NCBI RefSeq assembly: GCF_033807575.1
Contig: NC_084703.1
Span: 11,036,001 to 11,100,000 of the forward strand
Direction: 5' to 3'
Source of the DNA: Cydia pomonella
Lineage: Eukaryota > Arthropoda > Insecta > Lepidoptera > Tortricidae
Length of the DNA stretch: 64,000 bases
Of the stretch, positions 10,169 to 21,369 are shown piece after piece. How positions within the stretch are numbered: position 1 is the stretch's first letter; each line of letters opens with the position of its first letter. Made by a program: the position numbers and the translations under genes. The notes below the pieces were generated by a model. The model did not search any database and was not told where the DNA came from. It saw only the letters and a list, made by a program, of their open reading frames with translations.

Positions 10169-12515
10169 ATCTTGGAAAATGTGTACCATCAACACAACAG
10201 TCAACATTAAAACTTATTAAATTCTACACAAAAAAGTCCTCGATATCTTTGCAGAACAATACATCTTGTTATAGAGAATACTTGCTGAATCTAAGTTTAA
10301 CGCTTATACACTTCCAAGGGACATTCTCTTAAAAGGAAACTCGGAGGAATATGAATTCTATTTTTAACTATACATTTGTACGTGGTCTACCCCAATATTA
10401 ACATTTTACTCTACTCTGACTAAACCAGAAAGAAGGGTTATGGGTGTAAGTACTGATGATTCAGTACACCCAGTAGCTAGGTATTAGGATACTGGACGGA
10501 TTTTTTTAAATGACGTATCGTTAGATTCCTCTTACCATTCACAACCTACTTTTACTTGTTCTATTAAAAAAAAATCAATACAGCCGCCTTGAGAGGACTC
10601 CGAATATTAAATCATATTTTTTCTTCTAGCGCCTAAACTATTGAGCGGAGTACAGTAAAACAGACATCAGTAGATCTACAGTTAGTATACAAGTGCTATG
10701 CAATACAAAGTTACTAAAATTAACGGAAGAAAAAGGTTTAGGGCTAAATAATACGTCATTTAAAAAATCCGTCCAGTATCCTAAGCTACAGGGTGTCCTG
10801 AATCCTCAGTACTTATACCCATAACCCTACTTTCTGGTTAAGTTGCAGTCAAGTAAAATATTGATATTGGGGTAGATTATGTACAAATGTATAGTTAAAA
10901 GTGGAATTTTTATTCTTACAAGTTTCCTATTAAGAGAATATCCCATGAAAGGGTATAAGGGCTAAATCTGGGTTTAGCAAGTATTTTTTAAAGCAAGATC
11001 ATTTTTTTTCGCAAAGATGTCTAAAACTATTTTATGTAGAATTTTATAAGCTTGAATGTTGCCTTACACGATTATTGAATAAAGAACGTAGATTTAGAGT
11101 AAAACGCGAATTTCTCCTGGATGGTCCACATTTTCCAAGATGGCTGCGGTTCCTCGAGGTCCCCAAATGTCAAATGGTGTGGGCATGAAAAAGGGGCCTT
11201 TAAGGGGCGTATATACATACCAAATTTCATGACTGTTCAGACATTTCGAGTTTGGTCCTAATCCGACTGTGCTAATGCCACTATGTACGTAAACTGTAAC
11301 TGTACTGCGGACTTCACGTTATAATTTTTTAAGTATTAACGTTGACATAGTAACGAAAATAATAAACACGTCAATTGAAGTAAACAGTATTATTATATGC
11401 AAGAAAATTTTGCAAAATAGGTACATTAATGATTAATATGTAAAACACCATTAATTATTGAATTATAATTATGATTTTGTGTTAAAAAATATGAGACCAA
11501 TTTTACAGCCCGATTACACGGGCTACATATTAAAAATGATTATCATGGAAACAGTAAATATACACAGGTGAACAAAGTTATAGTAAAATAGGTGCATAAT
11601 TTCAGAGCTTGCCTGGCCCACCTGTACCACCTACCATGACCACGGCCGTCTCCTACTATTATTTTTTTCTAATACCTATGGCCTTACTAGCGAATAGTAT
11701 TCCATGTTCTTGATCCAGAATTTAAACCCTTAACTACATATTTGTGGCACTTGGGGTTGAATTTGAAACTCTAGGGCACTAGCGTGGCTCTATGAGAGCG
11801 CCTTATATAGGCTTCTGGTGACCAGAGGATCAGCATTGTTAACCAGCGCGGAAATGCACCCAGCCTTCTGGGCACCCTACCGAGCGACCAGAATATAGGG
11901 CAAATATTTTATGTATACGTTTTTGACTTAAGTGTTTTTATCATGTTTTATATTTAAACTTACAGATGTCGAACTACCAGCAAAGTTTTTGAAGAGGTGT
12001 AGTTTTTATATTTCCTGGTACCAAACTGATACAGGAAATTGGAGCATCAGTAAATAATCTACACCGAAGACAATGAAATATAGTCACATAATACTTTAAT
12101 GATTTATTTTATTAAAGAAATCGGTAAAAAAATGTGTTAACTGAAAAAGATAAATTTTATTTTATTTGTAGTTGAATAACAAAATATGTATTTAATCTCC
12201 TTTTAACATAGGAATTCTCTTTGTGTAGGTACATATAAATAATAGGTACTTAGGTCTTGGTAAGTAATATAGACAGTACAGTAGGTCTTATCTTAATAAT
12301 TTGAGATCTCATACATGCGTTCCGATATATCTGATGGCGACTGTACATACAATGGGGTCGCGTATACGAGTACAAAGAGCATTAAAATAGTTGTTGATAG
12401 ACCAAGTGAGCGAGCTACTATGGTACCTATCTTTATATCAATTTTATGCATTATGTAATAGCGCAATACAGAATTTTTTTTTGACAAATGTAGTATTATT
12501 TTTATAGTAAATAAC

Positions 12516-13115
12516 CGGCCAAGAGCATGTCGGGCCACGCTCAGTGTAGGGTTCCGTAGTTACTCTTCCGTCACAATAAGCTAAACTGGAGCTTAAAGTG
12601 TAATAAATGGTACCTTTCACCCGAGTTAAACAAATAGGCAAATTTGCATAATCAGTACCTAATTAAAGTAAGTCTTTTTACTATGAAGGGAAAACATTTT
12701 ACGATAACTCAAAAACAGCTAAACAGATCATGTCCGCTATAGTTTTCATTTAATGTCTTTCTTAAGCTCTACTTCCACGATTTTTTTCATATTTTTTGGA
12801 CCTATGGTTCAAAAGTTAGAGGGGGGGGGGACACATTTTTTTTTTCTTTCGGAGCGATTATCTCCGAATATATTCACTTTATCAAAAAATGTTTCTTGAA
12901 AACCCCTATTAGTTTTGAAAGACCTTTCCAACGATACCCCACACTCTAGGGTTGAAGCGAAAAAAAAAATTCACCCCCACTTTACGTGTAGGGGAGGTAC
13001 CCTAAAAAAAATTTAATTTTTAGATTTTATTGTACGACTTTGTCGGCTTTATTGATTTATATATCCATGCCAAATTTCAGCTTTCTAGCACTAACGACCA
13101 CGGAGTAAAGCCTCG

Positions 13116-13170
<55 letters not shown>

Positions 13171-13227
13171 GGACATGGCGAAACTATAAGGGTTCCGTTT
13201 CATGCCATTTGGCTACGGAACCCTAAA
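12516..13227 (+). repeat. Repeat family D, copy 1 (insertion in left THAP element)
   Basis: It begins CCGGCCAAGAGCATGTCGGG and ends in ACGGAACCCTAAAAA; the right THAP element lacks it at the corresponding place (about 29460). Related copies are at 42140-42366, 47604-47895, 49198-49375 and 52563-53910. All share the GGGTTCCGTA / CCCTAAAAA ends and usually a GACA/GACAGACA tract. No coding capacity or terminal inverted repeats are visible, so its transposition class is unclear. Confidence 0.75.
13115..13170. repeat. (ACAG)n microsatellite
   Basis: This is a pure tetranucleotide run within repeat D copy 1, as in other members of the family where the tract is short. Confidence 0.9.
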
Positions 13228-13929
13228 AAGGTTATTCATGAACCATCTCGTAATTTAAAAAAAACGGACTTTATCTCTAAATCATATGCCTTATATTTAC
13301 AGATGTGTTAGGTTACAACTTGGTTCGTGAATGTGGTTTAGAAGCAACTTGAGACTGGGTGCGGAGTAAATTGCATCATTTTTTTTTACAATTTTGAGCG
13401 TTTATAGGAGAATATGTGGAGCGAGCATTATTCGACGTGTAGGTGTGGGTTCAACAAAAAGATCGCATGTCAATAGTTCTTTATTGTCGTTAAAATTCAA
13501 TTAATAATCGCCTTTATCGACCATCAACTGTGTGGTCACTTTTTAATTGATTGACGTTGTCAGGTACAGTTTCACTACTCGCCGCCGCATTGTTCATAGC
13601 GCATTACTTATCCTATCGAATACAAGATGTCGCTGATTCCTGTAAACTTATGTTTAAAAAAAAAGACGCTTTACTCTATGCCATATATTGTAGGAAAGGA
13701 AGGGTATTCCCTGTCGTACGTCAAAAAATCCAAGATGGTGCCCAAGTCCATGGACAATAAAGTCTAGCAATAAAATCAACACTTGTCAAAATTTGACATT
13801 AGCAATCCACAGTCAGGTGACAATCAAATCAAACCGAACCACTTCGAGTTCAGAGCCATTTCAAACTATATAGTAGTAATAAACAAAGTTGATTTTTGTT
13901 TGATAATTTGTTCTATGAATGAGTTTTGA

Positions 13930-14054
13930 TTGTTCCAAATGATAATATCCACAGTTGATAGAATCAACACTTGATACAATCAACATGCGATAGAATCAAG
14001 TGTTGATTTGATGTGGACGCGAAATTTGACAGTTGTGCATCTCGAATAAGGCCC
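13930..14054. promoter_or_regulatory. Subterminal repeat cluster of the THAP element
   Basis: Just inside the end at 14054, short motifs of the form TTGAT and its complement ATCAA recur in both orientations (GTTGATAGAATCAACACTTG, CAATCAACATG, CAAGTGTTGATTTG). Clusters like this commonly serve as transposase or THAP binding sites; that role is inferred. The same cluster lies at 28670-28770 in the right copy. Confidence 0.4.
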
Positions 14055-14057
14055 CAG

Positions 14058-14920
14058 CTCATCTCTTTCTGTAACGAAACTATATAACTGACCCGCCCCG
14101 TTTTCGTAGAACCTTAACATATCAAGAAGCACTCTATTGATAGGTGAAAACCGGAAAATCCGTTTAGTGGTTTTTGAGTTTATCGCGAACATAGAGACAG
14201 AGAGACGCGGCGGGCGACTTTGTTTTATAAGGCGTAGTACAAGCCTAGTATATGAACCTATCTTAATGAGTTAACTAGACACCACTAAAAAGCTCAAGTT
14301 GCCAATATTCACCCTTGCGCGACTTTAGACTTAAGACTCGAAGATATAAATTGTTACTGACTGACCTTAAGCTTATTTTTAAGACTCGATTAAAGGCGAC
14401 AAAACTGCTACCTACCAAAAGACTATCAACTAAAAGAGAGTCTCTAAGCAAAAGATGATCTTTAAATACCCTTTTATGCCTATGTCTTTTGCTATTTATA
14501 TATGATGTGCCAACTACAATAGTCGAGAGTTACTTAATTAGTAATTTCTTGCTGAAGTACCTGTAAAATCCCGGTGTAAGAAGACTAAGAGCTTATTATA
14601 CAAGAAATTGAACTTATTATTTCCATGAAAACATATAATTACTTTATTCTTGTTTTGAGACTACAAGACCGACGAATTTTAACCGAGTTCAAAAAAAGGA
14701 GGAATTTATCATTTCGCCCGTTTTTTAACCGACTTCAAGATTTCAATAGGAGGTTATCAATTCGGTTGGTATGTTTTTTTTATGTTTGTTACTTCATAAC
14801 TCCGTCATTTCGGAACTGATTTTAAAAATTATTTTTCTGATTGAATCTATAATATACAGATCGGTCCCCTTTTTGTCAAAACTCACTTTTGAAATGATGA
14901 TTTTGAATCAAATGTGAAGA
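14058..14920. repeat. Repeat C tail, then unremarkable intron sequence
   Basis: From about 14090 to 14235 the sequence matches the tail of the dispersed repeat at 40168-40442 (GTTTTTGAGTTTATCGCGAAC...GACTTTGTTTTATAAGG). The remainder to 14920 holds nothing that I recognise. Confidence 0.5.
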
Positions 14921-15412
14921 GCAGACATATAGTGGTTTTTGTATTTTCATCAACAAATCAAGCATTTACATTTAAAAAGTGACATTTGATGAAGTGGAAC
15001 TGCTGATGATGATCAGAATGGAACTCTTCAACGACGCATAATTCACATACGGCGATTTGTCCTCTTCGCTGTGTTTGTGAAGCAAATTAGATTTTTAAGA
15101 CAATTTTTTGTCAAGTTCGAGTTCTGACGATGGAGTCCATGAGGAATCGAGGGAACTCCTCAAATGTTAACGGCATATATATAGTGGTCTTAGTATTTTC
15201 ATCATCAAATCGAGCATTTACATTTGTAGAAGTGACATTTGATGAAGTGGAACTGTTGATGATGAACAGAATGGAACTCTTCAACGCCGCAACGTTTGGC
15301 AATTTGTTCTTATCGCATGTTTGTGAAGCAGTTAGGTTTTCAAGGCATATTTTAGTCAAGCTTGAGTTCTGATGATGGATTCCATGAGGAATTGAGGGCA
15401 CTTCTCAACTCT
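14921..15412. repeat. Two-copy tandem repeat, unit about 250 bp
   Basis: AGTGGT(T/C)T...GTATTTTCATCA at 14931 recurs at 15183. GA(C/T)GATGGA(G/T)TCCATGAGGAAT recurs at 15126 and 15371. The two units differ at many places. ORFs of 80 and 96 codons over this stretch lie on opposite strands and are shadows of the repeat. Confidence 0.8.
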
Positions 15413-15489
15413 TTTAAGCAAACTTATAGCCATTTTTATTATTATTTCATGCATGGTGTGAAATAATTTATTTTAAATACAGTCTGTAC

Positions 15490-15733
15490 CGTTCGATGAG
15501 AGTTGTGGGAGAATTAAAACTGCAGCGTTCATGCAGATAGGTAGTGCAAGACAATTTATTAAAGTAAACAACTATACTCGATGACATTTAGAACCCGTAA
15601 CGCCATCTGTTCGCGGTAATGAGTTTTAATACATAAGATAGATAGGTTCACATGCAAAATTAGGACTTTATAATTATAGTGAATACATAGTAGATGGCGT
15701 AAACAACTAAAAGCATTAATTAACTTGAACATA
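15490..15733 (-). repeat. Candidate 3' LTR of the BEL/Pao element
   Basis: It starts with TGTT directly after the polypurine-like tract on the - strand and continues about 240 bases to near 15490. There is no second copy in the window with which to confirm the boundaries, so the far end is a guess. Confidence 0.35.
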
Positions 15734-16524
15734 CTCCCCCGGAAAGGACGGAGTCCTTTACACAAGGTAAAACACATAATTTAGTTATAGATCTTTGAAT
15801 AACACCAGAAATTGTCCGTATTTCCTATGTCCGAGTTAAGCCATCAGGTCCTGGATGCTTCCCTATAACACGGCCCATTGGCCAGCTTCCAGGCGGGAGT
15901 CGTTGATCTTTGACCAATACCAGATCGCCTATGTCCAGATCTTTGGTTACGCGGTTCCATTTATTTAGGACGTTGCTGAAGACGGGTTAAGAACTCCTTC
16001 TGCCATTGTCTCCAAAAATCTTGCAACATCTTTTGCGTAAGCTGCCATCTAGATAGCTGGTGAATCTTAGAGTCCGTATAGTCATCATCAGGGATACTAA
16101 CAATAGTAACAATCTGTTCAGTGGTCAGAAAATGACCTGGGGTTAATGGTTGTAATGACTCCGGATCGTCATTGAGAGGGTATAAAGGCCGAGAATTGAG
16201 GCATCCTTCAATCTGGGCGAGTAACGTCGTCAATTCTTCAAAGGTGAGGGTTGAGTTTCCTATTACCTTTTTCATATGGTATTTGATTGATTTTACGCCG
16301 GCCTCCCATATACCACCAAAATTAGGAGCTGCAGGAGGGATATATTTCCATGTAATCCTCATATTATCTAACTGGGCTGCAAACTCATCTGGGATTCTTG
16401 CTTGACCTTGGCGCCACATGGCTATCAAGTCCTTCTTGGCTCCAATGAAATTTGTGCCATGGTCGCTCCACATCTCTGCGCATCGTCCTCGTCTAGATAC
16501 GAATCGCCTTAAAGCCGCTAGAAA
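15728..16524 (-). pseudogene. BEL/Pao integrase remainder, broken
   Basis: Below the TAG at 16525-16527 the same frame carries on to about 15961 with the rest of the integrase core (WSDHGTNFIGA, then FGGIWEAGVKSIK). Near 15960-15967 the frame shifts; the following GDLVLVKD and GRVIGKHPGPDG segment lies in another frame and is followed by another in-frame stop near 15838. The segment ends close to the polypurine tract near 15735. These are ordinary decay changes; the element cannot make a full integrase. Confidence 0.8.
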
Positions 16525-16527
16525 TGC

Positions 16528-19500
16528 CTATGTACTTAAACTACTCACGAGTTCGATGTGAAACGCTCTGGTCACCATGCAGACAAAAAGAGATATGTAC
16601 GCCTTAGTGGATTTTGCTCCACGGCCTTTGCTCATCCGCACATTTATAGGTCCTGCAAAATCTACTCCGCTGATCAGAAAAGGCTTTGCGGGTTTTACTC
16701 TTATAGCAGGTAGATCTCCCATTAGCTGATTGCTAGTTTCTCCTCTCTGCCGGATACAAACGATGCAGTTGCGTACATATTTCTTTATTTTATTAGTCAT
16801 GTTGATTAGCCAGTATTTGGATCGAAGATACATCACCATCAACTGTGGACCGCCATGAAGAGTGCTGCTGTGTGCTTCTGCTAGAAGAAGAGGTAACAGA
16901 GCATTGTCCTTCGTGATTATAATGGGGTGCTTCTGTTGGGCTTCTAAATCAGCATGGCGAAGTCGGCCGCCTACTCTCAACACACCCTTTGGATCTAAAA
17001 AGGGGGCGAGTGACAACAATCGACTTTTTCTTTTCAGCTGTTTCTTACTCTTTAAATCATCAATTTCTTCTTGAAATTCGATTTCCTGGGTTCGTCTTAA
17101 GCAAATGGTAAGTGCTTCATCTCTCTCTTTAGTCGTCAGGTAAGTTGGTAAGTGATCTTTATTTTCTCTCTTTCTTTTCAGATGCAGCATCCATCTTCGA
17201 CAGTATGCGATTATTCTCACCAGTTTCCCGAGCGACGAGTATTTAGCAATCAAGGTAAGTATTAAATCCTCTTCCTTTTCTTTAGTTGTAGTAACCAATG
17301 TTTTAATAACTTTTCTGCATTCTAAGTCTGTTTCAGGTACTACTGTTCCCGGCAGTTCAAGGGCTGGCTCTTTGAGAAACGCCGGTCCATCCCACCAGAG
17401 TGTATTTTCCAAGAGCTTTTTTGGCATAACTCCTCGTGAGGCTGGGTCTGCAGGATTGTGTTTAGTATTGACGTAATACCACCCGTTTATCTCATTCATT
17501 TTGTTAATTTCAGTGACTCGATTTTTTACAAAAGGAGTCCATCGACCAGGGTCTCCTTTTATCCATGACAGAACAACTTGTGAGTCCGACCAGGCAAATA
17601 CTTGATGTTTTTGAACTTTTAATATGCTTACAACGTGTTTCAGGAGTCTACACAGCAGAACAGCTGCGCACATCTCTAATCTTGGCATGGATATTTGCTT
17701 CAAAGGGGCTGTTTTCGTTTTAGCCGTGAGTAGAGATACTTGTACTTGCCCGTCTGTGTCGATGGCTCGGATGTATATTACTGCTGCGTAAGCGCTCATC
17801 GAGGCATCAGAAAATCCATGAACCTCAATCGAACTTCTGTCTGCATTTGTATGTACCCAGCGATTTATCTTTACTTCTGTCAGTGCAGGAATCTCATTTC
17901 TAAACTTCATCCACTCTTCCTTCACTTCAGCTGCGAGTTCTTCATCCCAACCAACAGCTAATTGCCATAATTTCTGCATGAATGTTTTAGCGATGACTAC
18001 TGCAGGCGCCAGCCAACCCATCGGATCAAATAATGATGCTATATCTGCTAAAACATTCCGCTTCGTGACTGGTTGTTCAGGTAAGTCTTTCAAATTATTC
18101 GTAATTTGCAATTTGTCTTCTTTAGTGTTCCAAATTATACCCAAAGTCTTAATACTGTCTCTTCCATCTACTTCTCTTTGGGCCTTTGGAGATCGTTTTA
18201 CAGGTTCAATCTCTTGCATGAATGCTTCACTATTTGAACTCCACTTTTGAAGTTCAAACCCACCCTTTTTGAGAATTGCTGTAATTTCTTTCTGATTTCT
18301 TTTAGCTTGCTCTTCTGTTTCATGCCCCGACAGAACGTCGTCCATGTAGAAATCTTCCAATATGATACGCTGTGCTTCAGGATACTCTTGACCCTCATCT
18401 ATCGCAACTTGACGTAAGGTTTTGATGGCCAAGTAGGGAGCGCAAGAGGTCCCGAAGGTAACGGTAAGTAATTTGTAATCTTCTATTGGTTTTTTAGTAT
18501 CGGTTCTCCAAACGATGCTTTGATAATTTGTATCTGCCTCATCAACTTCAATCTGCCGATACATTTTAATGATGTCTGCGACATATGCGATTTTGTGTGT
18601 TCTCCATCTCAGCAGTATATCGCGTAAATCTTGTTGAAGAGTAGGGCCTATGAGTAATGCATCGTTTAAGGTAGCCCCGTTAGTTCCAGCACATGAAGCA
18701 TGAAATACAATTCTCACTCTTGTAGTTTCTTTGTCTTCCCTTATAATAGCGTGGTGGGGGAGATACACGCAATTCTCGGTTATTTTTTTATCATCTACTT
18801 TCTTCATGTGTTGTAGTTCTAGGTACTCTTTTAAGACGTCGTTGTAATCATCTTTCAATTTTGGATTCTTATCTAATCTTCTTTCTAGCGACATCCATCT
18901 CTTCACTGCTATCTCTCGTGAGTCACGTGGTAAAACAGGTGTATCTTCTCTAAATGGCAGCCTGACCACGTAACGACCATCTTCTCTTCTTTTGTGCGTC
19001 TTCTCATAAATGTCTTCTGCCTTCTTTTCGTCTGAGGTTAGTGTATGGCTTTCTTCTTCTATGGTTTCTAACTCCCAGAACTTCTTCAGCATGTTATTAA
19101 GATCAACATTAAGATGCATGCTGACGATGTTTTTTGTGGCTGTGTGCTCTGTCCTCACATTCCCGCAAATTATCCACCCCAGGTGACTGTCTTGTGCTAT
19201 AGGTGTTCCTGAGGGGCCATTGATCACTCCAGGTTTAATAACTTCGCTCCAAATTTCGACTCCTAAAAGCAAGTCGATGTGACCTGGAGTGTGACAAGTT
19301 GGATCTGCGAGGCACAACTTCTCGACATGTTTCCAGTTTTCCATCTTCACTTCATTCTCCGGCATAATGTCGGTGATGTGATGAACAACGTATGTAGTTG
19401 CTTTCATTTTCATTTTCAGCTCGATTCTTGATGAGAACTCTATTTCAGTTACATACTTAAGGGTAGTCTTCATCTTCTCAACCCCTGTTACATGCCCACC

Positions 19501-20997
19501 GACTGAGGTACGTCGTAAACGAAGCCTTTGTGCCGCGGCCTCAGTTATAAAAGACTCTTGTGAGCATGGATCCAACAGCGCTCTCATCAAGTGTTTTTCT
19601 CCGTTCTCAGCGTATACTTGCACTAATGCAGTTGGCATCAGCCGCGCGTGACTCCCCGTAGTGAGGTGAGATATAATTATCTTTTTATTTTTATCTTCTT
19701 TTTCTTCCTTGATATCTTCTTTATTCTCTAAAAGCGGCGCTGATGACTCCGGAACCGGCGCAGAGGTCTGAGACTGAGGGCTCCACGTGCTATGCAGCAG
19801 AGAGTGGTGTTTTCTCCCACATTGGCGGCAAGAAGATCGATGTTTGCAGAACTTAACTGAATGCCCCGGTACTAGGCAGGCATGTGAAAGCCGCCAGCCT
19901 TGCACATATTCCACTCTCTTTTCTACTGCAAGTTTCGTAAATTCCTTACAAGTGTATAATAGGTGGTCTTGGTTACAAAAAATGCATTTTTGTTCGCTTT
20001 TATTTATATGAAAACTTCTTTTATTTACAGGTGCAGTCGACGACGGAGCTTGTATCATTTCCAAAACACGAAATCTTTTTTCCAGGAACTTGGTTAACAT
20101 GTTTAGTGTTGGTAATTCACTGATATCTAGGGACCCGAGCTCGAGTTCCCATTCTTTATGTGACTCCGAGTCTAATTTATTTACAATTAAATGAATTACC
20201 AGTGTATCCCATGTATCAACTTGTATATCTTGATTCTTCAATTTATTCAAACATTCACTTGTGGTGTCTAACAAATCTCGTAACCCTTTCGATGTTCCCG
20301 TAGCTAATTTTCGTTGATTTACTAATCGTGTCAAAATTGTGTTAACAATTATTCGTTTATTGTTGTATCTTTTTAATAAAACATTCCATGCCATGTCGTA
20401 ATTACTCTCGCTGATAGGTATATGCTTAAGTAACTGTTCCGCCTCACCCGATAAACAACTTTTTAAATAATGCATTTTTTGCACTTTATTGAGTGTGGTT
20501 TTATTGTGTATTAGCGATGTGTACATATCGTGAAACGAAGTCCATTCGTGATAACTGCCAGAGTACTGTGGGATATTAATTTTCGGCAGACGAACTTCAT
20601 CACTCATACTAGTGGCATTTGGAGGGTTATGTGAACTCGATGCACTTTCTCCGCTTCGTGAATTTAACTTCAATAACAAATCCATCATATCTGACCGTAA
20701 CTCGATGTATTGTTCTTCGACTTCCATAAAATAATCTTTTGTGAAATATTCATACTGTCCGCGATCTTTTTTAGATACTAATTTCAACATTTCCATGTGA
20801 TTGCTGTGAAACCGAGTCCAATATTCGGTCAATATTTCCATCCGTAACTGTACATAACCACTAGTTAATCTTTGTTTCGGTGATTTCTTGTAATTAGAAA
20901 TAGCTTTCACCAACAACGCGTACACGTTTTCTTGTTCCTTTATATAGTCTTCCATAATGAAGATATACGCACACCAACGTTTGTATACACTTATCAA
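16528..20997 (-). CDS. BEL/Pao gag-pol polyprotein, main open frame
   Basis: This is an uninterrupted frame of 1489 codons. The likely start is the second methionine (about codon 15), just before a gag-like helical region. Approximate positions are: zinc-knuckle cysteines CIFC at 337 and RQCGRKH at 395; aspartic protease with DPCS at 476, not the usual DTG/DSG; RT with VADIIKMYR at 808 and YMDD at 884; RNase H with FSDAS at 1064; integrase HHCC zinc-binding module, with HGG near 1381 and CIVC near 1411; and the integrase core start GVDFAGP at 1447. An in-frame TAG at 16525-16527 ends it inside the integrase core. Confidence 0.88.
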   Translation of the reverse strand: MISVYKRWCAYIFIMEDYIKEQENVYALLVKAISNYKKSPKQRLTSGYVQLRMEILTEYWTRFHSNHMEMLKLVSKKDRGQYEYFTKDYFMEVEEQYIELRSDMMDLLLKLNSRSGESASSSHNPPNATSMSDEVRLPKINIPQYSGSYHEWTSFHDMYTSLIHNKTTLNKVQKMHYLKSCLSGEAEQLLKHIPISESNYDMAWNVLLKRYNNKRIIVNTILTRLVNQRKLATGTSKGLRDLLDTTSECLNKLKNQDIQVDTWDTLVIHLIVNKLDSESHKEWELELGSLDISELPTLNMLTKFLEKRFRVLEMIQAPSSTAPVNKRSFHINKSEQKCIFCNQDHLLYTCKEFTKLAVEKRVEYVQGWRLSHACLVPGHSVKFCKHRSSCRQCGRKHHSLLHSTWSPQSQTSAPVPESSAPLLENKEDIKEEKEDKNKKIIISHLTTGSHARLMPTALVQVYAENGEKHLMRALLDPCSQESFITEAAAQRLRLRRTSVGGHVTGVEKMKTTLKYVTEIEFSSRIELKMKMKATTYVVHHITDIMPENEVKMENWKHVEKLCLADPTCHTPGHIDLLLGVEIWSEVIKPGVINGPSGTPIAQDSHLGWIICGNVRTEHTATKNIVSMHLNVDLNNMLKKFWELETIEEESHTLTSDEKKAEDIYEKTHKRREDGRYVVRLPFREDTPVLPRDSREIAVKRWMSLERRLDKNPKLKDDYNDVLKEYLELQHMKKVDDKKITENCVYLPHHAIIREDKETTRVRIVFHASCAGTNGATLNDALLIGPTLQQDLRDILLRWRTHKIAYVADIIKMYRQIEVDEADTNYQSIVWRTDTKKPIEDYKLLTVTFGTSCAPYLAIKTLRQVAIDEGQEYPEAQRIILEDFYMDDVLSGHETEEQAKRNQKEITAILKKGGFELQKWSSNSEAFMQEIEPVKRSPKAQREVDGRDSIKTLGIIWNTKEDKLQITNNLKDLPEQPVTKRNVLADIASLFDPMGWLAPAVVIAKTFMQKLWQLAVGWDEELAAEVKEEWMKFRNEIPALTEVKINRWVHTNADRSSIEVHGFSDASMSAYAAVIYIRAIDTDGQVQVSLLTAKTKTAPLKQISMPRLEMCAAVLLCRLLKHVVSILKVQKHQVFAWSDSQVVLSWIKGDPGRWTPFVKNRVTEINKMNEINGWYYVNTKHNPADPASRGVMPKKLLENTLWWDGPAFLKEPALELPGTVVPETDLECRKVIKTLVTTTKEKEEDLILTLIAKYSSLGKLVRIIAYCRRWMLHLKRKRENKDHLPTYLTTKERDEALTICLRRTQEIEFQEEIDDLKSKKQLKRKSRLLSLAPFLDPKGVLRVGGRLRHADLEAQQKHPIIITKDNALLPLLLAEAHSSTLHGGPQLMVMYLRSKYWLINMTNKIKKYVRNCIVCIRQRGETSNQLMGDLPAIRVKPAKPFLISGVDFAGPINVRMSKGRGAKSTKAYISLFVCMVTRAFHIELVSSLST

Positions 20998-21292
20998 GTC
21001 TATTTATCACTTATTATACAGTTTTTTCACTTAAATTTCTTCATTAATCCATTTAAATTCGTTAAAACGTGAACAACATTTGAGGTTAATTTCGCTGTCA
21101 CACTAAAATAGTTCTTATATCCGGTTCGAAGGACCACTTTTGTACACACACACAGTCGAATACCCTAATGCGGGTATTTTACCAGTCAACCAGCAAATCT
21201 GAAATGTGTCAAGATGGGTGCAGTGACAAACCTTCTTTTACATAATTAGGCGTAGGACGCTGTCTTATTATTTTCATTGTATGAAATCCAAA

Positions 21293-21362
21293 ATCTATCT
21301 ATCTGTCTTCTATCTATCTATCTATCTTCTATCTATCTATCTATCTATCTTCTATCTATCTA
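21293..21362. repeat. (TCTA)n microsatellite
   Basis: This is an interrupted tetranucleotide run with periodic TCTTC interruptions. Confidence 0.9.
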
Positions 21363-21369
21363 CGATATC

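Larger units (their letters stand above)
6990..11330. repeat. Internal imperfect foldback of the THAP element, split by a LINE
   Basis: Leaving out the LINE at 7178-10168, the sequence reads as two imperfect inverted arms of roughly 0.65 kb centred near 10620. For example, the GACCTCGAGGAA and CATTTGGGGACC blocks near 7141-7165 recur inverted near 11150-11170, and ATACTGGACGGATTTTTT near 10490 recurs inverted near 10765. The arms clearly differ at many positions, so this is older than the element pair. The uninterrupted version is at about 30640-31975. Confidence 0.65.
3054..14054 (+). mobile_element. THAP-carrying TIR transposon, left copy (11.0 kb)
   Basis: The ends are GGCCCTTATTCGACATG at 3054 and, reversed, GGGCCTTATTCGAGATG ending at 14054. 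CAG lies at both borders (3051-3053, 14055-14057). The full sequence recurs in inverse orientation at 28637-35894, but flanks beyond the borders differ, so the two copies are separate insertions rather than one inverted segmental duplication. This copy is 3.7 kb longer, explained by a LINE at 7178-10168 and a dispersed repeat at about 12516-13227. It carries an intact THAP gene (4105-5239), a SINE, a LINE C-terminal fragment and an internal foldback. No transposase is visible. CWG borders and GG(C/G)CC ends suggest the PIF/Harbinger-related PHIS superfamily (NuwaI type, from memory). Because both copies sit in CAG, these bases could belong to the element rather than to the target. Confidence 0.85.
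15490..21140 (-). mobile_element. BEL/Pao LTR retroelement, nearly full length, damaged
   Basis: On the - strand it shows leader, gag, protease, RT, RNase H and integrase in the BEL/Pao order. The leader just upstream of gag (about 21120-21140) contains TGGTCCTTCGAACC, a motif I associate with insect BEL elements. At the other end a polypurine-like GGGGGAGTATGTT (about 15730-15742) marks a candidate 3' LTR beginning TGTT. I could not find a matching 5' LTR upstream of the leader, so the element looks truncated there. Three breaks lie in the integrase part. There is no visible env gene. It is not expected to be active. Confidence 0.85.

Noticed and set aside
12293..12538. 81-codon ORF present in both THAP element copies
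   Set aside because: It overlaps a non-coding repeat block (CAGTCGCCATCAGATATATC type) and has no domain; conservation only reflects copy similarity.
3051..14057. Polinton/Maverick or a very long TIR element
   Set aside because: TIRs are only about 17 bp, with no polymerase, integrase or capsid genes; the long symmetry comes from two copies plus an internal foldback.
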